Shown piece by piece: positions 1 to 9,309 of a stretch of DNA of 64,000 nt. Position 1 is the stretch's first letter, and every line of letters begins with the position of its first letter. Under the pieces are notes generated by a model. It did no database searches. It was not told where the DNA came from and was given only the letters and a program-made list of their open reading frames with translations. The translations under genes and the position numbers were made by a program. This DNA comes from Clostridium oryzae (lineage in GTDB: Bacteria; Bacillota; Clostridia; Clostridiales; Clostridiaceae), in contig NZ_MZGV01000016.1 in the NCBI RefSeq assembly GCF_002029235.1, positions 22,254-86,253 on the forward strand. Direction: 5' to 3'.

Positions 1-1
1 T

Positions 2-328
2 GAATATTTGAGCTCAGATGGCAGTATTTTCGTAGAGGAAGCTGCAATAGGGACTTTGCCTACAGACGATAAATTTAACTGTAAAATTAACAATGATGGT
101 TATGCTCAATGGTATAAAATCAGTGACGCTTCAGCGGGTAAAGAAATTACTGTAGATATGCCAAAGAATGCGGGTTTTGCAGTTTATAACAGCAATGGCA
201 GCTTAGTGAATGATACAGTGATCTCAGGCGATAATAAGGTAACCCTGCCTAAGGACGGAAGAATCGTATTTTTAGGTGATGCAAATGCTGATTTTACTGT
301 TCAGTACAGTACATCTTCAAACGAATAA
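2..328 (+). CDS. C-terminal part of a beta-lactamase-like serine hydrolase (cut by window edge)
   Basis: The frame is already open at base 2 (Glu-Tyr-Leu-Ser) and runs to a stop at 328, so the gene begins upstream of the window. The visible ~108 residues align along their whole length with the C-terminus of the next gene's product: YAQWYKI versus YAKWYKI, LPKDGRIVFLG versus LPKDGMIVFLG, and FTVQY in both. This is therefore the last domain of a tandem paralogue. The domain has no catalytic motif; it looks like a beta-rich accessory or substrate-binding module. A strong terminator follows directly, so the two paralogues are separate transcription units. The function of the missing part is inferred from the neighbour only. 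Confidence 0.75.
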   Translation, partial: EYLSSDGSIFVEEAAIGTLPTDDKFNCKINNDGYAQWYKISDASAGKEITVDMPKNAGFAVYNSNGSLVNDTVISGDNKVTLPKDGRIVFLGDANADFTVQYSTSSNE

Positions 329-341
329 TAGATTTATCAAA

Positions 342-391
342 GGGGTGGTCGTATTAGCAATTTTTATTTGCTAATGCGACCACCCTTTTAT
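342..391 (+). terminator. Rho-independent terminator
   Basis: An 18-bp inverted repeat (343-360 with 368-385, near perfect, GGGTGGTCG...CGACCACCC) with a 7-base loop is followed by a T-rich run. It ends the partial gene upstream. Confidence 0.9.
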
Positions 392-563
392 TTATGTATG
401 GAATGCTAAAAAGACCAGGCTTTCACTGATAAATTTAACGCACAAGAATACGATAATTTATTTAAAGCAATTTTACTATCATTTTCCGTTATTGTATAGT
501 AATATAATATTAGCCAACAATTATATCATTATTGTTGAGAGATAAAAAAGGGGATGGAATAAA

Positions 564-2777
564 ATGAGAATAAAAAGATGTATAGCTGCGTCTTTATTGG
601 TGGGGTCAATGTGTTTATCTTCATCAATAACAGTTTATGGTCAAAATGTACTTTCAACGAAAACTTTGCCTAACGAAATTACATCAAATTTTCCGCTTAC
701 GACAGTTGATGGACAAAAGGTACAAATACCTAAGAAAAATTTTAATTTAAAGAAAGAAAACAGCAACGTTAAAAGTTTTTCGGCAGATGGTTTTTCTAAT
801 ACTAAAAAGGTTGCAGAGGAAAAAGCTTCGGCTTTAATTAACATCAATAGAGATACAAGCGTACAATATGCCTTAATTGATAATGGAAAAATTGTATTAT
901 CTGGTAATGCAGGAGTTTATTCAAAAGAAAATAATACACTCTTAACTGCAGACAATATGTATGGTATAGGTTCGGTTAGCAAGATGTTTACGACGACAGC
1001 TGTGATGAAATTGGTAGATGAGGGTAAAGTTAATCTTGATACGCCGGTTACACACTATATTAACGATTTTACAATGGCAGATAAAAGATATAAAAAGATT
1101 ACAGTCAGAATGCTGTTAAACCATTCGTCAGGTTTAATGGGAACATGTATGACTAATATAATTCTCTTTGGTGATAACGATACTTATGTACATGATACTC
1201 TTTTAAAACAGCTGAAGACACAGCGGCTAAAGGCTGACCCAGGCGAGTATTCAGTGTATTGCAATGATGGCTTTACTCTTGCAGAAATCTTAGTAGAACG
1301 AGTAACGGGAACCAGCTTTACAGATTACATAGCTAAAAATATTACGAATCCTTTGAAAATGGAGGATACTAAGACACCGGTTAGCGAATTTGATAGGACA
1401 AGACTAGCTAAAACATACTACAGTGGAATACCTAATGCTTTACCAGCAGAGAATGCAAACTTTATCGGTGCTGGAGGAATTTATTCCAGTGCTGAAGATT
1501 TATGCACTTTTGGAACAACTTTCACTAATAATTCTAATGAAATACTTTCAAAAAATTCCATAAAGGCGATGCAGAATAAGGAATATTTAAGAGGTATTTG
1601 GCCAAAGGATGCTGAAAGTGAATCCGGGTATGGATTAGGATGGGATACTGTAAATACTTATCCTTTCAATCAATATAATATTAAAGCATTATCGAAAGCT
1701 GGAGATACTTATCTTTATCATAGTAATTTAACGGTTTTGCCAGATCAGAATATGGCTGTTGCAGTAGTAAGTTCAGGCGGAGATAGTACGACTGACGAAT
1801 TGATGGCTAACAAAGTACTCCTTGCTGCGCTGAAGGAGAAGGGTATAATTAGTAAAATAAAACCTGACAAGACATTCTCAGCACCAAAGAAGGTAAAAGT
1901 TCCAGTAAAGATTAAAAAGTATGAAGGCTCATATATATCAGTTTATGGATTTATTAACGTAAAAATTAAGAAAACTGGTACATTAAACATAACAAATTAC
2001 CAAATGCCAAACTATGGTAAACAGACTCTTGTTTATACTAAGAAAGGCGTGTTTGTGTCTAAGGATGGGAAATCAAGAATTAAATTTGTAAATGAGAAGA
2101 ATGGTAAAACTTATCTCGAAGAAACTGACTACATTAACGTACCATCTTTAGGACAAGTAGTATCCGATGAATATTTTGCTCAAAAGGAAAAGATAAATAA
2201 ATTGAAGAAGAGTGTTGCTAATGCTTGGGCAAAGCGTGATGGGAAGAATTACTATATGTTAAATGAAAAATATTCCTCTGCTCAATACATGCGTATGTGT
2301 CCTTATGCACGAGTTGGTTTTACAAAAGGACTTGAGGGATATTTAGGCGGGGATAAGATAGTAAATGATAATTCAGCTATAGCTATTTTAGATGGACCAG
2401 GCCAAATGTCACGTGATCAAAGTGATTATGATTTCTATAAAAAAGACAATGTGGAGTACTTAAGTACAAATAGTGGTATCTATATAGAAGAAAATGCAAT
2501 TGGAAATCTGCCAACAGATAGCAAATTCACATGCAATATTGGTGAAGATGGATATGCTAAATGGTATAAGATTGGTAAAGAGGTAGCCAATAAGGAAGTC
2601 ACTATAGCTTTACCAGATAAAGCTGCGTTTGTAGTATATAACAGCGACAAAACCTTGGTAGAGGATTCATTAATTACAGGTAGTAATACAGTTGTTTTAC
2701 CTAAAGATGGAATGATTGTATTTTTAGGTAGTCCAAAAGCTAACTTTACAGTTCAATATAATACAGCTTCAAAATAA
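564..2777 (+). CDS. Secreted beta-lactamase-family serine hydrolase with C-terminal accessory domain
   Basis: 737 residues. An N-terminal signal peptide (about residues 1-26, basic RIKR then a hydrophobic stretch) targets it outside the cell. The catalytic domain (about 90-430) carries the class C/penicillin-binding-type SxxK motif SVSK at 137-140 and the YxN motif YCN at 232-234; the third motif (normally HxG or KTG) is less clear, possibly YHSN near 395. Family members are D-amino-acid peptidases, esterases or beta-lactamase-like enzymes acting at the cell wall; the substrate here cannot be told. The last ~100 residues form a separate domain shared with the gene cut by the left window edge, so the two are tandem paralogues. 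ATG 564 is preceded by AAGGGGATGG. A terminator follows at 2800. Confidence 0.85.
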   Translation: MRIKRCIAASLLVGSMCLSSSITVYGQNVLSTKTLPNEITSNFPLTTVDGQKVQIPKKNFNLKKENSNVKSFSADGFSNTKKVAEEKASALININRDTSVQYALIDNGKIVLSGNAGVYSKENNTLLTADNMYGIGSVSKMFTTTAVMKLVDEGKVNLDTPVTHYINDFTMADKRYKKITVRMLLNHSSGLMGTCMTNIILFGDNDTYVHDTLLKQLKTQRLKADPGEYSVYCNDGFTLAEILVERVTGTSFTDYIAKNITNPLKMEDTKTPVSEFDRTRLAKTYYSGIPNALPAENANFIGAGGIYSSAEDLCTFGTTFTNNSNEILSKNSIKAMQNKEYLRGIWPKDAESESGYGLGWDTVNTYPFNQYNIKALSKAGDTYLYHSNLTVLPDQNMAVAVVSSGGDSTTDELMANKVLLAALKEKGIISKIKPDKTFSAPKKVKVPVKIKKYEGSYISVYGFINVKIKKTGTLNITNYQMPNYGKQTLVYTKKGVFVSKDGKSRIKFVNEKNGKTYLEETDYINVPSLGQVVSDEYFAQKEKINKLKKSVANAWAKRDGKNYYMLNEKYSSAQYMRMCPYARVGFTKGLEGYLGGDKIVNDNSAIAILDGPGQMSRDQSDYDFYKKDNVEYLSTNSGIYIEENAIGNLPTDSKFTCNIGEDGYAKWYKIGKEVANKEVTIALPDKAAFVVYNSDKTLVEDSLITGSNTVVLPKDGMIVFLGSPKANFTVQYNTASK

Positions 2778-2799
2778 GAATTTATACTTCAATAGCGAG

Positions 2800-2833
2800 A
2801 GACTGCTGCACTAAGTGCGGCAGTCTTTTCTCT
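2800..2833 (+). terminator. Rho-independent terminator
   Basis: Stem AGACTGCTGCAC / GTGCGGCAGTCT (2800-2811 with 2815-2826, one G-T pair, 3-base loop) followed by TTTTCTCTT. It separates the serine hydrolase from topB. Confidence 0.9.
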
Positions 2834-2902
2834 TATGATATAATATAAATAGATAAGTTGAGAAAGTTCTAATACATTTATGAAAGGGATTGACAATAAA
2901 TT

Positions 2903-5086
2903 ATGAAAACATGCGTATTAGCAGAAAAACCTTCCGTAGGAAGGGATATAGCTAGAGTTTTAAAATGCAATAAAAAGGGCAATGGCTACATGGAAAATGA
3001 GAAGTATGTTGTTACTTGGGCTTTGGGACATCTTGTTACCTTAGCAGATCCAGAAGCATACGGTGAACAATTTAAGAGCTGGAAACTTGAGGATTTGCCT
3101 ATACTGCCTAAGGATATGAAGCTGGTAGTAATAAAACAGACAGGAAAGCAATTTAATGTTGTAAAAGAGCAGATGAATAGAAAAGATGTAACTGATATAG
3201 TTATAGCTACAGATGCCGGAAGAGAAGGTGAACTGGTAGCTAGATGGATTATAGAAAAAATACATCTGAGAAAGCCAATTAAGAGACTATGGATATCCTC
3301 TGTTACAGATAAAGCTATTAGAGAAGGGTTTAATAAGCTTAGAAATGGTAAGGAATATGAGAATCTTTATGCATCAGCAGTGGCAAGGGCTGAGGCAGAT
3401 TGGATTGTAGGCATAAATGCTACTCGTGCGTTAACATGCAAATATAATGCACAGCTATCCTGCGGAAGGGTGCAGACTCCAACAGTAGCGATGATAGCTC
3501 AGCGAGAAAAAGAAATAAAGGAATTTGTGCCTAAGGATTATTATGGAGTTACTATAGTTGCAAATAGCCTTAAATTCACCTGGCACAATAGTAAGAACAA
3601 TGATACAAGGATTTATGATAAAGATAGATGTGATCAGATTGCTTCAAAGATCAGAGGAAAAAAGCTTAAGGTGAAAGAGGTCGCAAAGGTTGATAAGAAA
3701 AAATATGCTCCTCAGCTTTATGATCTTACAGAACTTCAGCGAGATGCAAATAAGATATTCGGATTTTCGGCAAAAGAAACACTTTCACTAATGCAGAGAC
3801 TGTATGAGAATCATAAAGTATTGACTTACCCAAGGACGGATTCAAGATATATATCTCAAGATGTAGTAGAAACATTGAAGGATAGGATTAAAGCCTGTGG
3901 AGTTGGAAACTATTCTAAGATAGCAATGAAACTATTAAAAGAAAATATTAAGGGCAGTAAGAGTTTTGTAGATGACAGCAAGGTTTCTGACCATCATGCC
4001 ATAATTCCTACAGAGGAAAGCGTGAATCTATCAAACCTAAGTAGTGAGGAAAGAAAAATATATGATTTGGTTGTGAAGAGATTTCTTGCAGTTATGTATC
4101 CGCCATTTTTATATGAACAGACCACCATCATAGCAGAGATAGACGGCGAAGAATTTGTTGCAAAGGGAAAAAGAGTTATCTCAGAGGGATGGAAAGAAGT
4201 ATATGGAAGCTATGAGGATGAAGAAGAAGAAAATGATATAGAAAATCAAAAGCTTCCATTAATAAATAAAGGTGACACATTAGCTGCAGACAAAGTTTTG
4301 GAAAATAAGGATAAGACAAAACCGCCTGCATATTTCAATGAAGCAACGCTGTTATCTGCTATGGAGAACCCAGTTAAATATATGGCTAATGCCAGCAAAG
4401 ATCTTATAAAAACAATAGGAGAAACAGGGGGTATAGGTACTGTTGCTACCAGGGCAGATATAATAGAAAAGTTATTTAATACATTTTTAATTGAGAAGAA
4501 AGGTAAGGATATATTAACTACTTCAAAAGGAAGACAGCTGCTGGAGCTAGTACCGGAGGATCTTAAATCTCCTGTACTGACAGCAAAGTGGGAGCAGCAG
4601 TTATCGCAGATATCTAAGGGAAGTTTAAAGAATCAGCTGTTTATTACTGACATGAGAAATTACTCCAAGCAAATAGTAGATAAAATAAAGAATAGCGATA
4701 GCAAGTTTAGACATGATAATATCACAGGAACTAAGTGTCCTAACTGTGGTAAATTTATGCTTGAAGTCAACAGTAAAAATGGGAAAATGCTTGTGTGCCA
4801 GGATAGGGAATGCGGGTATAGAAAAATGGTAGCTAGAGTTACAAATGCTAGATGTCCTCAATGTCATAAAAAACTTGAACTTCACGGAGAAGGTGAAGGT
4901 CAGATATTTGTCTGCAAATGCGGCTTTAGAGAAAAGCTTTCAACCTTTACTGCAAGAAAAAAGAATGAGGGTAAGAATGTTGGCAAGCGGGAAGTAGCTC
5001 AATATATGAAAAATCAGAAGAAGCAAAACAATGAACCTATGAATTCAGCGTTAGCAGATGCATTAGCTAAGTTGAAATTAAAATAA
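2903..5086 (+). CDS. topB: DNA topoisomerase III (type IA)
   Basis: 727 residues, usual length for Firmicute TopB. It relaxes or decatenates DNA by cutting one strand through a covalent tyrosine. The toprim domain starts at the N-terminus (EKPSVGRDIA) and contains the metal-binding DAGREGE motif near residue 105. The catalytic tyrosine is Tyr309 in TYPRTDSRY. The C-terminus has two zinc-ribbon-like clusters: CPNC with CQDREC, and CPQC with CKC, from about residue 610 to 680, followed by a basic tail. It stands alone between two terminators. The start ATG 2903 has a GAAAGGG sequence about 14 bases upstream, a rather long spacing. Confidence 0.96.
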   Translation: MKTCVLAEKPSVGRDIARVLKCNKKGNGYMENEKYVVTWALGHLVTLADPEAYGEQFKSWKLEDLPILPKDMKLVVIKQTGKQFNVVKEQMNRKDVTDIVIATDAGREGELVARWIIEKIHLRKPIKRLWISSVTDKAIREGFNKLRNGKEYENLYASAVARAEADWIVGINATRALTCKYNAQLSCGRVQTPTVAMIAQREKEIKEFVPKDYYGVTIVANSLKFTWHNSKNNDTRIYDKDRCDQIASKIRGKKLKVKEVAKVDKKKYAPQLYDLTELQRDANKIFGFSAKETLSLMQRLYENHKVLTYPRTDSRYISQDVVETLKDRIKACGVGNYSKIAMKLLKENIKGSKSFVDDSKVSDHHAIIPTEESVNLSNLSSEERKIYDLVVKRFLAVMYPPFLYEQTTIIAEIDGEEFVAKGKRVISEGWKEVYGSYEDEEEENDIENQKLPLINKGDTLAADKVLENKDKTKPPAYFNEATLLSAMENPVKYMANASKDLIKTIGETGGIGTVATRADIIEKLFNTFLIEKKGKDILTTSKGRQLLELVPEDLKSPVLTAKWEQQLSQISKGSLKNQLFITDMRNYSKQIVDKIKNSDSKFRHDNITGTKCPNCGKFMLEVNSKNGKMLVCQDRECGYRKMVARVTNARCPQCHKKLELHGEGEGQIFVCKCGFREKLSTFTARKKNEGKNVGKREVAQYMKNQKKQNNEPMNSALADALAKLKLK

Positions 5087-5127
5087 GGTTTTGTATCGGC
5101 ATTGTTACTTATAATGCCGGTACCATA

Positions 5128-5175
5128 CATCAAAAACTGGAGTGTTATTAAAATATCACTCCAGTTTTTGATGCT
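5128..5175 (+). terminator. Terminator-like perfect 17-bp inverted repeat
   Basis: CATCAAAAACTGGAGTG at 5128-5144 is exactly complementary to 5157-5173. T residues lie inside the descending arm rather than after it. A smaller hairpin (GGCATT...AATGCC, about 5099-5117) precedes it. Together they probably end topB transcription. Confidence 0.7.
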
Positions 5176-5345
5176 AATTTGAAGAATAACTAAGTTTAAA
5201 ATACTAGTATTTAATTATGATTTTTAAAGTATATTAATAAAGTTACAATATATATACTCTATACATTTTACATATATATTTTATTTATTCATATAGTAGA
5301 ATAATATATAAATGAATAGATATTTTTGTGTTTGGAGGGACGAAA

Positions 5346-6305
5346 ATGAGAATTAGCAAAAGAAAGGTTGTAATTGTAGGGTGTGGACTTGTAGGTTCAT
5401 CGACAGCTTTTAGTCTTGTTACTCAAGGCATCTGTGATGAAGTTTTGATGATAGACATTAACAAGGAGAAGGCTTTGGGCGAAGTACTCGATTTAAGGGA
5501 CAGCATACAATATTTAGCGCAGAATGTTAAAGTGAAGGTTGGAACCTATGATGACTGCGGAGATGCTGATATTATAGTGATAACTGCAGGAGCACCTCCT
5601 AAAAAAGGAGAAAACAGACTGGATACGCTGGAAGCCAGTGTGAGGATATGTAAGTCCATAGTTGACCCTATTATGGAAAGAGGTTTTGATGGTATATTTA
5701 TTGTTATATCTAATCCAGTTGATATCATTGCTCATTATGTATACAAAATATCTGGTCTTCCTAAAAATCAAGTTATTGGAACAGGAACAGCTCTTGATTC
5801 AGCTAGACTTAAGAATTTTATAGCAGAGATGGTACATGTAGATCCTAGAAGTGTGCATGCGTATTCCATGGGGGAACACGGTGACTCTCAGATGGTACCA
5901 TGGTCGACAGTAACTATTGAAGGAAAACAATTCTATGATGTTATTCAGGACAATAAGAACCTGGTAGGTGATGTTGATTTAGATGAACTTGTTAGCAAGA
6001 CAGTAAAAGGTGGTTGGGAGATATATAACCGTAAAGGAACCACCTGTTATGGAATAGCTTCTACTTGTGCTGGAATAATTAAGACTATTTTTCAGGATGA
6101 AAATAAAATAATACCAGTTTCTACGTTGCTTGAGGGCGAATACGGAGAAAAAGGTGTTTTTGCAGGAGTACCTGCAATCCTTAATAGAAATGGTGCAGCA
6201 GACGTATTGGAGATACATATGACTGGAAATGAATTAACGCGGTTCAAGGAATCTGCTGCACTAATAAGAAAGTATATAGAAAAGGTAGCGGAACTCAATA
6301 TCTGA
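5346..6305 (+). CDS. ldh: L-lactate/2-hydroxyacid dehydrogenase family enzyme
   Basis: 319 residues from ATG 5346, chosen because GGAGGG lies 6-7 bases upstream; a GTG 18 bases earlier overlaps that ribosome site. Family function: NADH-dependent reduction of a 2-oxo acid such as pyruvate. Visible features are the Rossmann GxGxxG (GCGLVGSS), DINKEKA at the end of strand two, the active-site-loop arginine in ENRLD, SNPVDI, the substrate-binding arginine in SARLK and catalytic His178 in GEHGD. The residue that sets substrate choice, Gln in lactate and Arg in malate dehydrogenases (GAPQKPGETR), is replaced by proline here (GAPPKKGENR). The fold and catalysis are therefore secure, but pyruvate as the natural substrate is less so. 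Single-gene unit. Confidence 0.85.
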   Translation: MRISKRKVVIVGCGLVGSSTAFSLVTQGICDEVLMIDINKEKALGEVLDLRDSIQYLAQNVKVKVGTYDDCGDADIIVITAGAPPKKGENRLDTLEASVRICKSIVDPIMERGFDGIFIVISNPVDIIAHYVYKISGLPKNQVIGTGTALDSARLKNFIAEMVHVDPRSVHAYSMGEHGDSQMVPWSTVTIEGKQFYDVIQDNKNLVGDVDLDELVSKTVKGGWEIYNRKGTTCYGIASTCAGIIKTIFQDENKIIPVSTLLEGEYGEKGVFAGVPAILNRNGAADVLEIHMTGNELTRFKESAALIRKYIEKVAELNI

Positions 6306-6447
6306 ACCAAATACGGGCTTAAATTATTATCATTAAATTTTTATTATCCTTATCGCAAACTTAATACAATTATTTTCGAGAATATTAATGCTGATAGTAT
6401 AAAATGTTATAATAATGTTATTAATTAGGTTTAGGGGGATATAGTAC

Positions 6448-6771
6448 ATGTCTGAAAATAATGAGGTTGATCAATTTGGGCAAGAAAAAAAATTATCTGA
6501 ACAAGAGCTTGAACAGTTAGCTTTACAAAGATTGAAAATTAAAAGGGGTTTTACTACTCACCTTGGAGTATATTTGGTTGTAAATGCGTGCTTTTTTGGT
6601 ATGAATGTTTTGACATCTCTGCGCTATCCATGGTTTTTGTGGCCAGCATTAGGATGGGGTATCGGACTTGGCTGTCATTATGTAAATACTGTTTCAAAAC
6701 TTAGGATGACAGGGAACAAGAACGCCCTGAAGAGAGAAATAGATTACTTAAGAAATAAACTAAATGAGTGA
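6448..6771 (+). CDS. 2TM domain-containing membrane protein
   Basis: 107 residues. A charged N-terminal segment (about 1-45, with LSEQELEQLALQRLKIKRG) is followed by two hydrophobic helices (about 46-62 and 70-86, containing WPALGWGIGLGCHYV) and a charged C-terminal helix. This matches the small 2TM domain family, which is also found fused to kinases and response regulators; no molecular role is established here. ATG 6448 has AGGGGGA eight bases upstream. A paralogue lies at 7037 with a terminator-like structured element between them. Confidence 0.75.
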   Translation: MSENNEVDQFGQEKKLSEQELEQLALQRLKIKRGFTTHLGVYLVVNACFFGMNVLTSLRYPWFLWPALGWGIGLGCHYVNTVSKLRMTGNKNALKREIDYLRNKLNE

Positions 6772-6812
6772 TTTAAATAGAAATAATTATCAAAGATTAA
6801 GGGATAGGCATA

Positions 6813-6888
6813 AAAATAGTGGCAATAGGTGACAAGGAGTAATTTCTTAATGAGTGGGATTAGTCGCCAAATGCCACTATCTTTTTTC
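6813..6888 (+). terminator. Structured terminator hairpin with conserved internal core
   Basis: Outer stem ATAGTGGCA (6816-6824) with TGCCACTAT (6872-6880), then TTTTTT. Inside, GGTGAC can pair with GTCGCC, enclosing AAGGAGTAATTTCTTAATGA and GGGATTAG. The inner sequence is larger than a terminator needs and closely resembles the core of the element at 25566-25762 (see findings). Confidence 0.75.
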
Positions 6889-7036
6889 TCATTTGGATTA
6901 AAATAAATATTATGGTTAATAATAATAGATAGTAATATTTAGCAGGATTATGCATTACAATTAATAGCAGGATATACAAGTGGAGGAATAATAATGATAT
7001 AATTATTTTGTAAAAATAATATTGGAGGGTTTGGGG

Positions 7037-7381
7037 ATGTTTGGAGAAAAACGAGTAGATAAATATGGATACAACTATAATTTGTCAGAAGAGGAATTGG
7101 CTAATTTAGCAGTAAGGAGACTCAAAATAAAAAGAGGATTTCAAACTCATTTTGGCATATATTGTGTGGTTAATTTATGTCTAGTAGGAATGAACATAGT
7201 AACTGCGTTTCCTTTTATATGGAGTGATTTTTGGGCTATATGGCCTATACTTGGCTGGGGAATAGGATTAGGCTGCCATTATGTAAGCACAATTATGAAA
7301 CTTAGAATTACTGAAAATAGTAGTGCAATTCAGAAGGAAATGGATTATTTGCGAGATAAACTAAACAATTCCAATAAATAG
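7037..7381 (+). CDS. 2TM domain-containing membrane protein (paralogue)
   Basis: 114 residues from ATG 7037; GGAGGG at 7024-7029 gives an eight-base spacing and rules against the TTG at 7022. The order is the same as in the gene at 6448: a charged helix with LSEEELANLAVRRLKIKRG, two membrane helices, the shared motif LGWGIGLGCHYVS, and a charged tail. The two proteins are clearly tandem duplicates that have diverged mainly between the helices. The function is not known; small size and charged flanks suggest a membrane adaptor, but this is a guess. Confidence 0.75.
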   Translation: MFGEKRVDKYGYNYNLSEEELANLAVRRLKIKRGFQTHFGIYCVVNLCLVGMNIVTAFPFIWSDFWAIWPILGWGIGLGCHYVSTIMKLRITENSSAIQKEMDYLRDKLNNSNK

Positions 7382-7486
7382 GCTGATATAGAGAAAAAAT
7401 TAAAATATATGCTGGTTATTGTATTGAAAATTTGCAAATATGATGTATAATCTTCTAAGAATATATTTGAAATGAGGAATGCCAAA

Positions 7487-8320
7487 TTGGAAGATAACGT
7501 TGCAGAAAAAGTTAAGGGAGAAAAGCTAAAACTATATGGTTTCAATAATTTGACTAAATCTCTGAGTTTTAATATCTATGACATTTGTTATACAAAAACA
7601 GATGAGGATAGAAAGAAATATATTGAGTATATAGATGAACAATACAACTCTGAAAGACTGACCAATATACTCACTTCTGTAACTAAAATCATAGGAGCAC
7701 ATGTTTTGAATATTGCTAAGCAGGATTATGAGCCTCAAGGGGCTAGTGTGACTTTACTCATATCAGAAGATGCGGTACCTTTATATATGCTGGATCCTTC
7801 CTGCAATGCTGGAATTTTGACTCCTTTAGGAAATACTGTTGTTGCACATTTGGATAAAAGTCACGTTACAGTGCATACTTATCCAGAGAGTCATCCGCAG
7901 AATGACATAAGCACCTTCAGAGTGGATATTGATGTATCTACCTGCGGGAGAATATCACCTCTTAAAGCATTGAACTATCTTATAGATAGCTTTGACTCGG
8001 ATATAATAACAATAGATTATAGAGTAAGAGGATTTACAAGGGATGTTAATGGACAGAAACACTTCATTGATCATGAAATAAATTCGATACAGAACTTTAT
8101 CAATAAGGATACAAGAGATAGATATAATATGATAGACATGAATATATATCAATCTAATATTTTTCATACAAAAATGAAACTGCAGGACATAGATCTTTCA
8201 AATTATCTATTTGAAATACAAGAAAAAGATTTATCTGATAGTGAGAAGCAACAAATAGTTCACAAATTAGATAAGGAAATGACGGAGATATTCTATGGCA
8301 TTAATGTTCCTAATGTATAA
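7487..8320 (+). CDS. speD: S-adenosylmethionine decarboxylase proenzyme (long bacterial type)
   Basis: 277 residues from TTG 7487, favoured because TGAGGA lies eight bases upstream; ATG 7472 (five codons earlier) has no ribosome site. The enzyme makes decarboxylated AdoMet, the aminopropyl donor for spermidine. It self-cleaves between Lys and Ser in [14 protein letters not shown] (Ser125 from the TTG), generating the pyruvoyl cofactor. The sequence around this site matches the E. coli-type class, whose proenzyme is about 260-280 residues, not the short Bacillus type. No spermidine synthase is adjacent. The window also has putrescine transport and degradation genes at 40-47 kb, so polyamine metabolism is represented twice. 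Confidence 0.93.
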   Translation: MEDNVAEKVKGEKLKLYGFNNLTKSLSFNIYDICYTKTDEDRKKYIEYIDEQYNSERLTNILTSVTKIIGAHVLNIAKQDYEPQGASVTLLISEDAVPLYMLDPSCNAGILTPLGNTVVAHLDKSHVTVHTYPESHPQNDISTFRVDIDVSTCGRISPLKALNYLIDSFDSDIITIDYRVRGFTRDVNGQKHFIDHEINSIQNFINKDTRDRYNMIDMNIYQSNIFHTKMKLQDIDLSNYLFEIQEKDLSDSEKQQIVHKLDKEMTEIFYGINVPNV

Positions 8321-8523
8321 GTTTATTAATTAGCTGTATACTAAAGTGTATCTTTTCTCAATATAAATTACTTATGAAAAGTTATTTGACAGGATAGGAG
8401 CCGACAGAAAACAGATTTTTGATTAAATTTATCTTAGAAGATTAAATTTTTAAATAGCTAGTTTCTTAAAATACAACTTATAGTTTGTAATATAAATAGC
8501 TTTAAAAGTAGGTGGAAGATGAT

Positions 8524-9102
8524 TTGGAACATCAAGGTGACAAGAAAAGCATAATAAATGATAATGACAAGCGAAGTTTTCTCAAAATAATAAGAGAATA
8601 TTCTATTCTTGTATTAATATGCATTATTTCAGCTGTGTTGCTTAAAACTTTTGTTATTGAAAGAGCTGATGTTATAGGAAGTTCAATGAGACCAACACTT
8701 CACAACAGAGATGTAGTACTTGTGGAAAAGCTTAGCTGCATATTAGATAAGTACAAAACAGGAGAAATTGTTATTTTTAATTCACATGATGAAAATAACG
8801 AAATTTATATAAAAAGAGTTATTGCTGGCAGCGGCGAAACGGTAGAAATTAAGAATAATAAAGTATATGTAAATGATAAGAAACTTAATGAAGGATACCT
8901 TTCGAAAGATACTGTCACAGGTGAAGGTGATTTCCTTGCAAACAATCAGAAATATACAGTTCCCAAGGGATATGTATTTGTTATGGGAGACAACAGGGGA
9001 AACAGCTTGGACAGTAGAATTATTGGACCCGTAAAGATTAAGGACATAGAAGGTCATGTAATATTAAGAGTATTTCCGCTTAAAAGTTTGAGAACGTTCT
9101 AA
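8524..9102 (+). CDS. lepB: Signal peptidase I
   Basis: 192 residues from TTG 8524 (AGGTGG at 8510-8515 is correctly spaced); a GTG at 8512 would overlap that ribosome site. A charged N-terminal segment is followed by one membrane anchor (about residues 22-40, ILVLICIISAVLL). The catalytic serine is in GSSMRPTL, the general-base lysine in YIKRVIAG, and the box-E motif GDNRGNSLDSR is intact, so the enzyme should be active. It removes signal peptides from exported proteins on the outer face of the membrane. It stands alone and ends in a strong terminator at 9123. Confidence 0.93.
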   Translation: MEHQGDKKSIINDNDKRSFLKIIREYSILVLICIISAVLLKTFVIERADVIGSSMRPTLHNRDVVLVEKLSCILDKYKTGEIVIFNSHDENNEIYIKRVIAGSGETVEIKNNKVYVNDKKLNEGYLSKDTVTGEGDFLANNQKYTVPKGYVFVMGDNRGNSLDSRIIGPVKIKDIEGHVILRVFPLKSLRTF

Positions 9103-9122
9103 AATCTAATATTTATATTAAA

Positions 9123-9184
9123 TTGGGCTTTGGAAACCTTAAATGAACAATTGTTTAATTTAAGGTTCCGAAGCCTAATTTTTG
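9123..9184 (+). terminator. Rho-independent terminator
   Basis: A long stem (9123-9144 with 9158-9179; TTGGGCTTTGGAAACC paired with GGTTCCGAAGCC and flanks) followed by TTTTT. Confidence 0.9.
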
Positions 9185-9191
9185 TAAATAT

Positions 9192-9256
9192 TTGACGATT
9201 ACGAATATTTACATTATAATTGATATATCAATTATATAAATATCAATAGTTGATAT
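9192..9256 (+). promoter_or_regulatory. Promoter and palindromic operators of the MarR/MFS operon
   Basis: TTGACG (9192-9197) and TATAAT (9215-9220) are spaced by exactly 17 bases. A perfect 20-bp palindrome (ATAATTGATA + TATCAATTAT, 9216-9235) overlaps the -10 box, and a second palindrome ATATCAA-TAG-TTGATAT lies at 9240-9256. The shared half-site TTGATAT fits a MarR-type dimer binding twice, across the -10 and the transcription start. Autorepression by the adjacent MarR protein is the simple reading. Confidence 0.8.
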
Positions 9257-9309
9257 GAAAAACTAATAAACTAATATATTAATTTACATAAGCAGAAAGG
9301 ATGATATTT

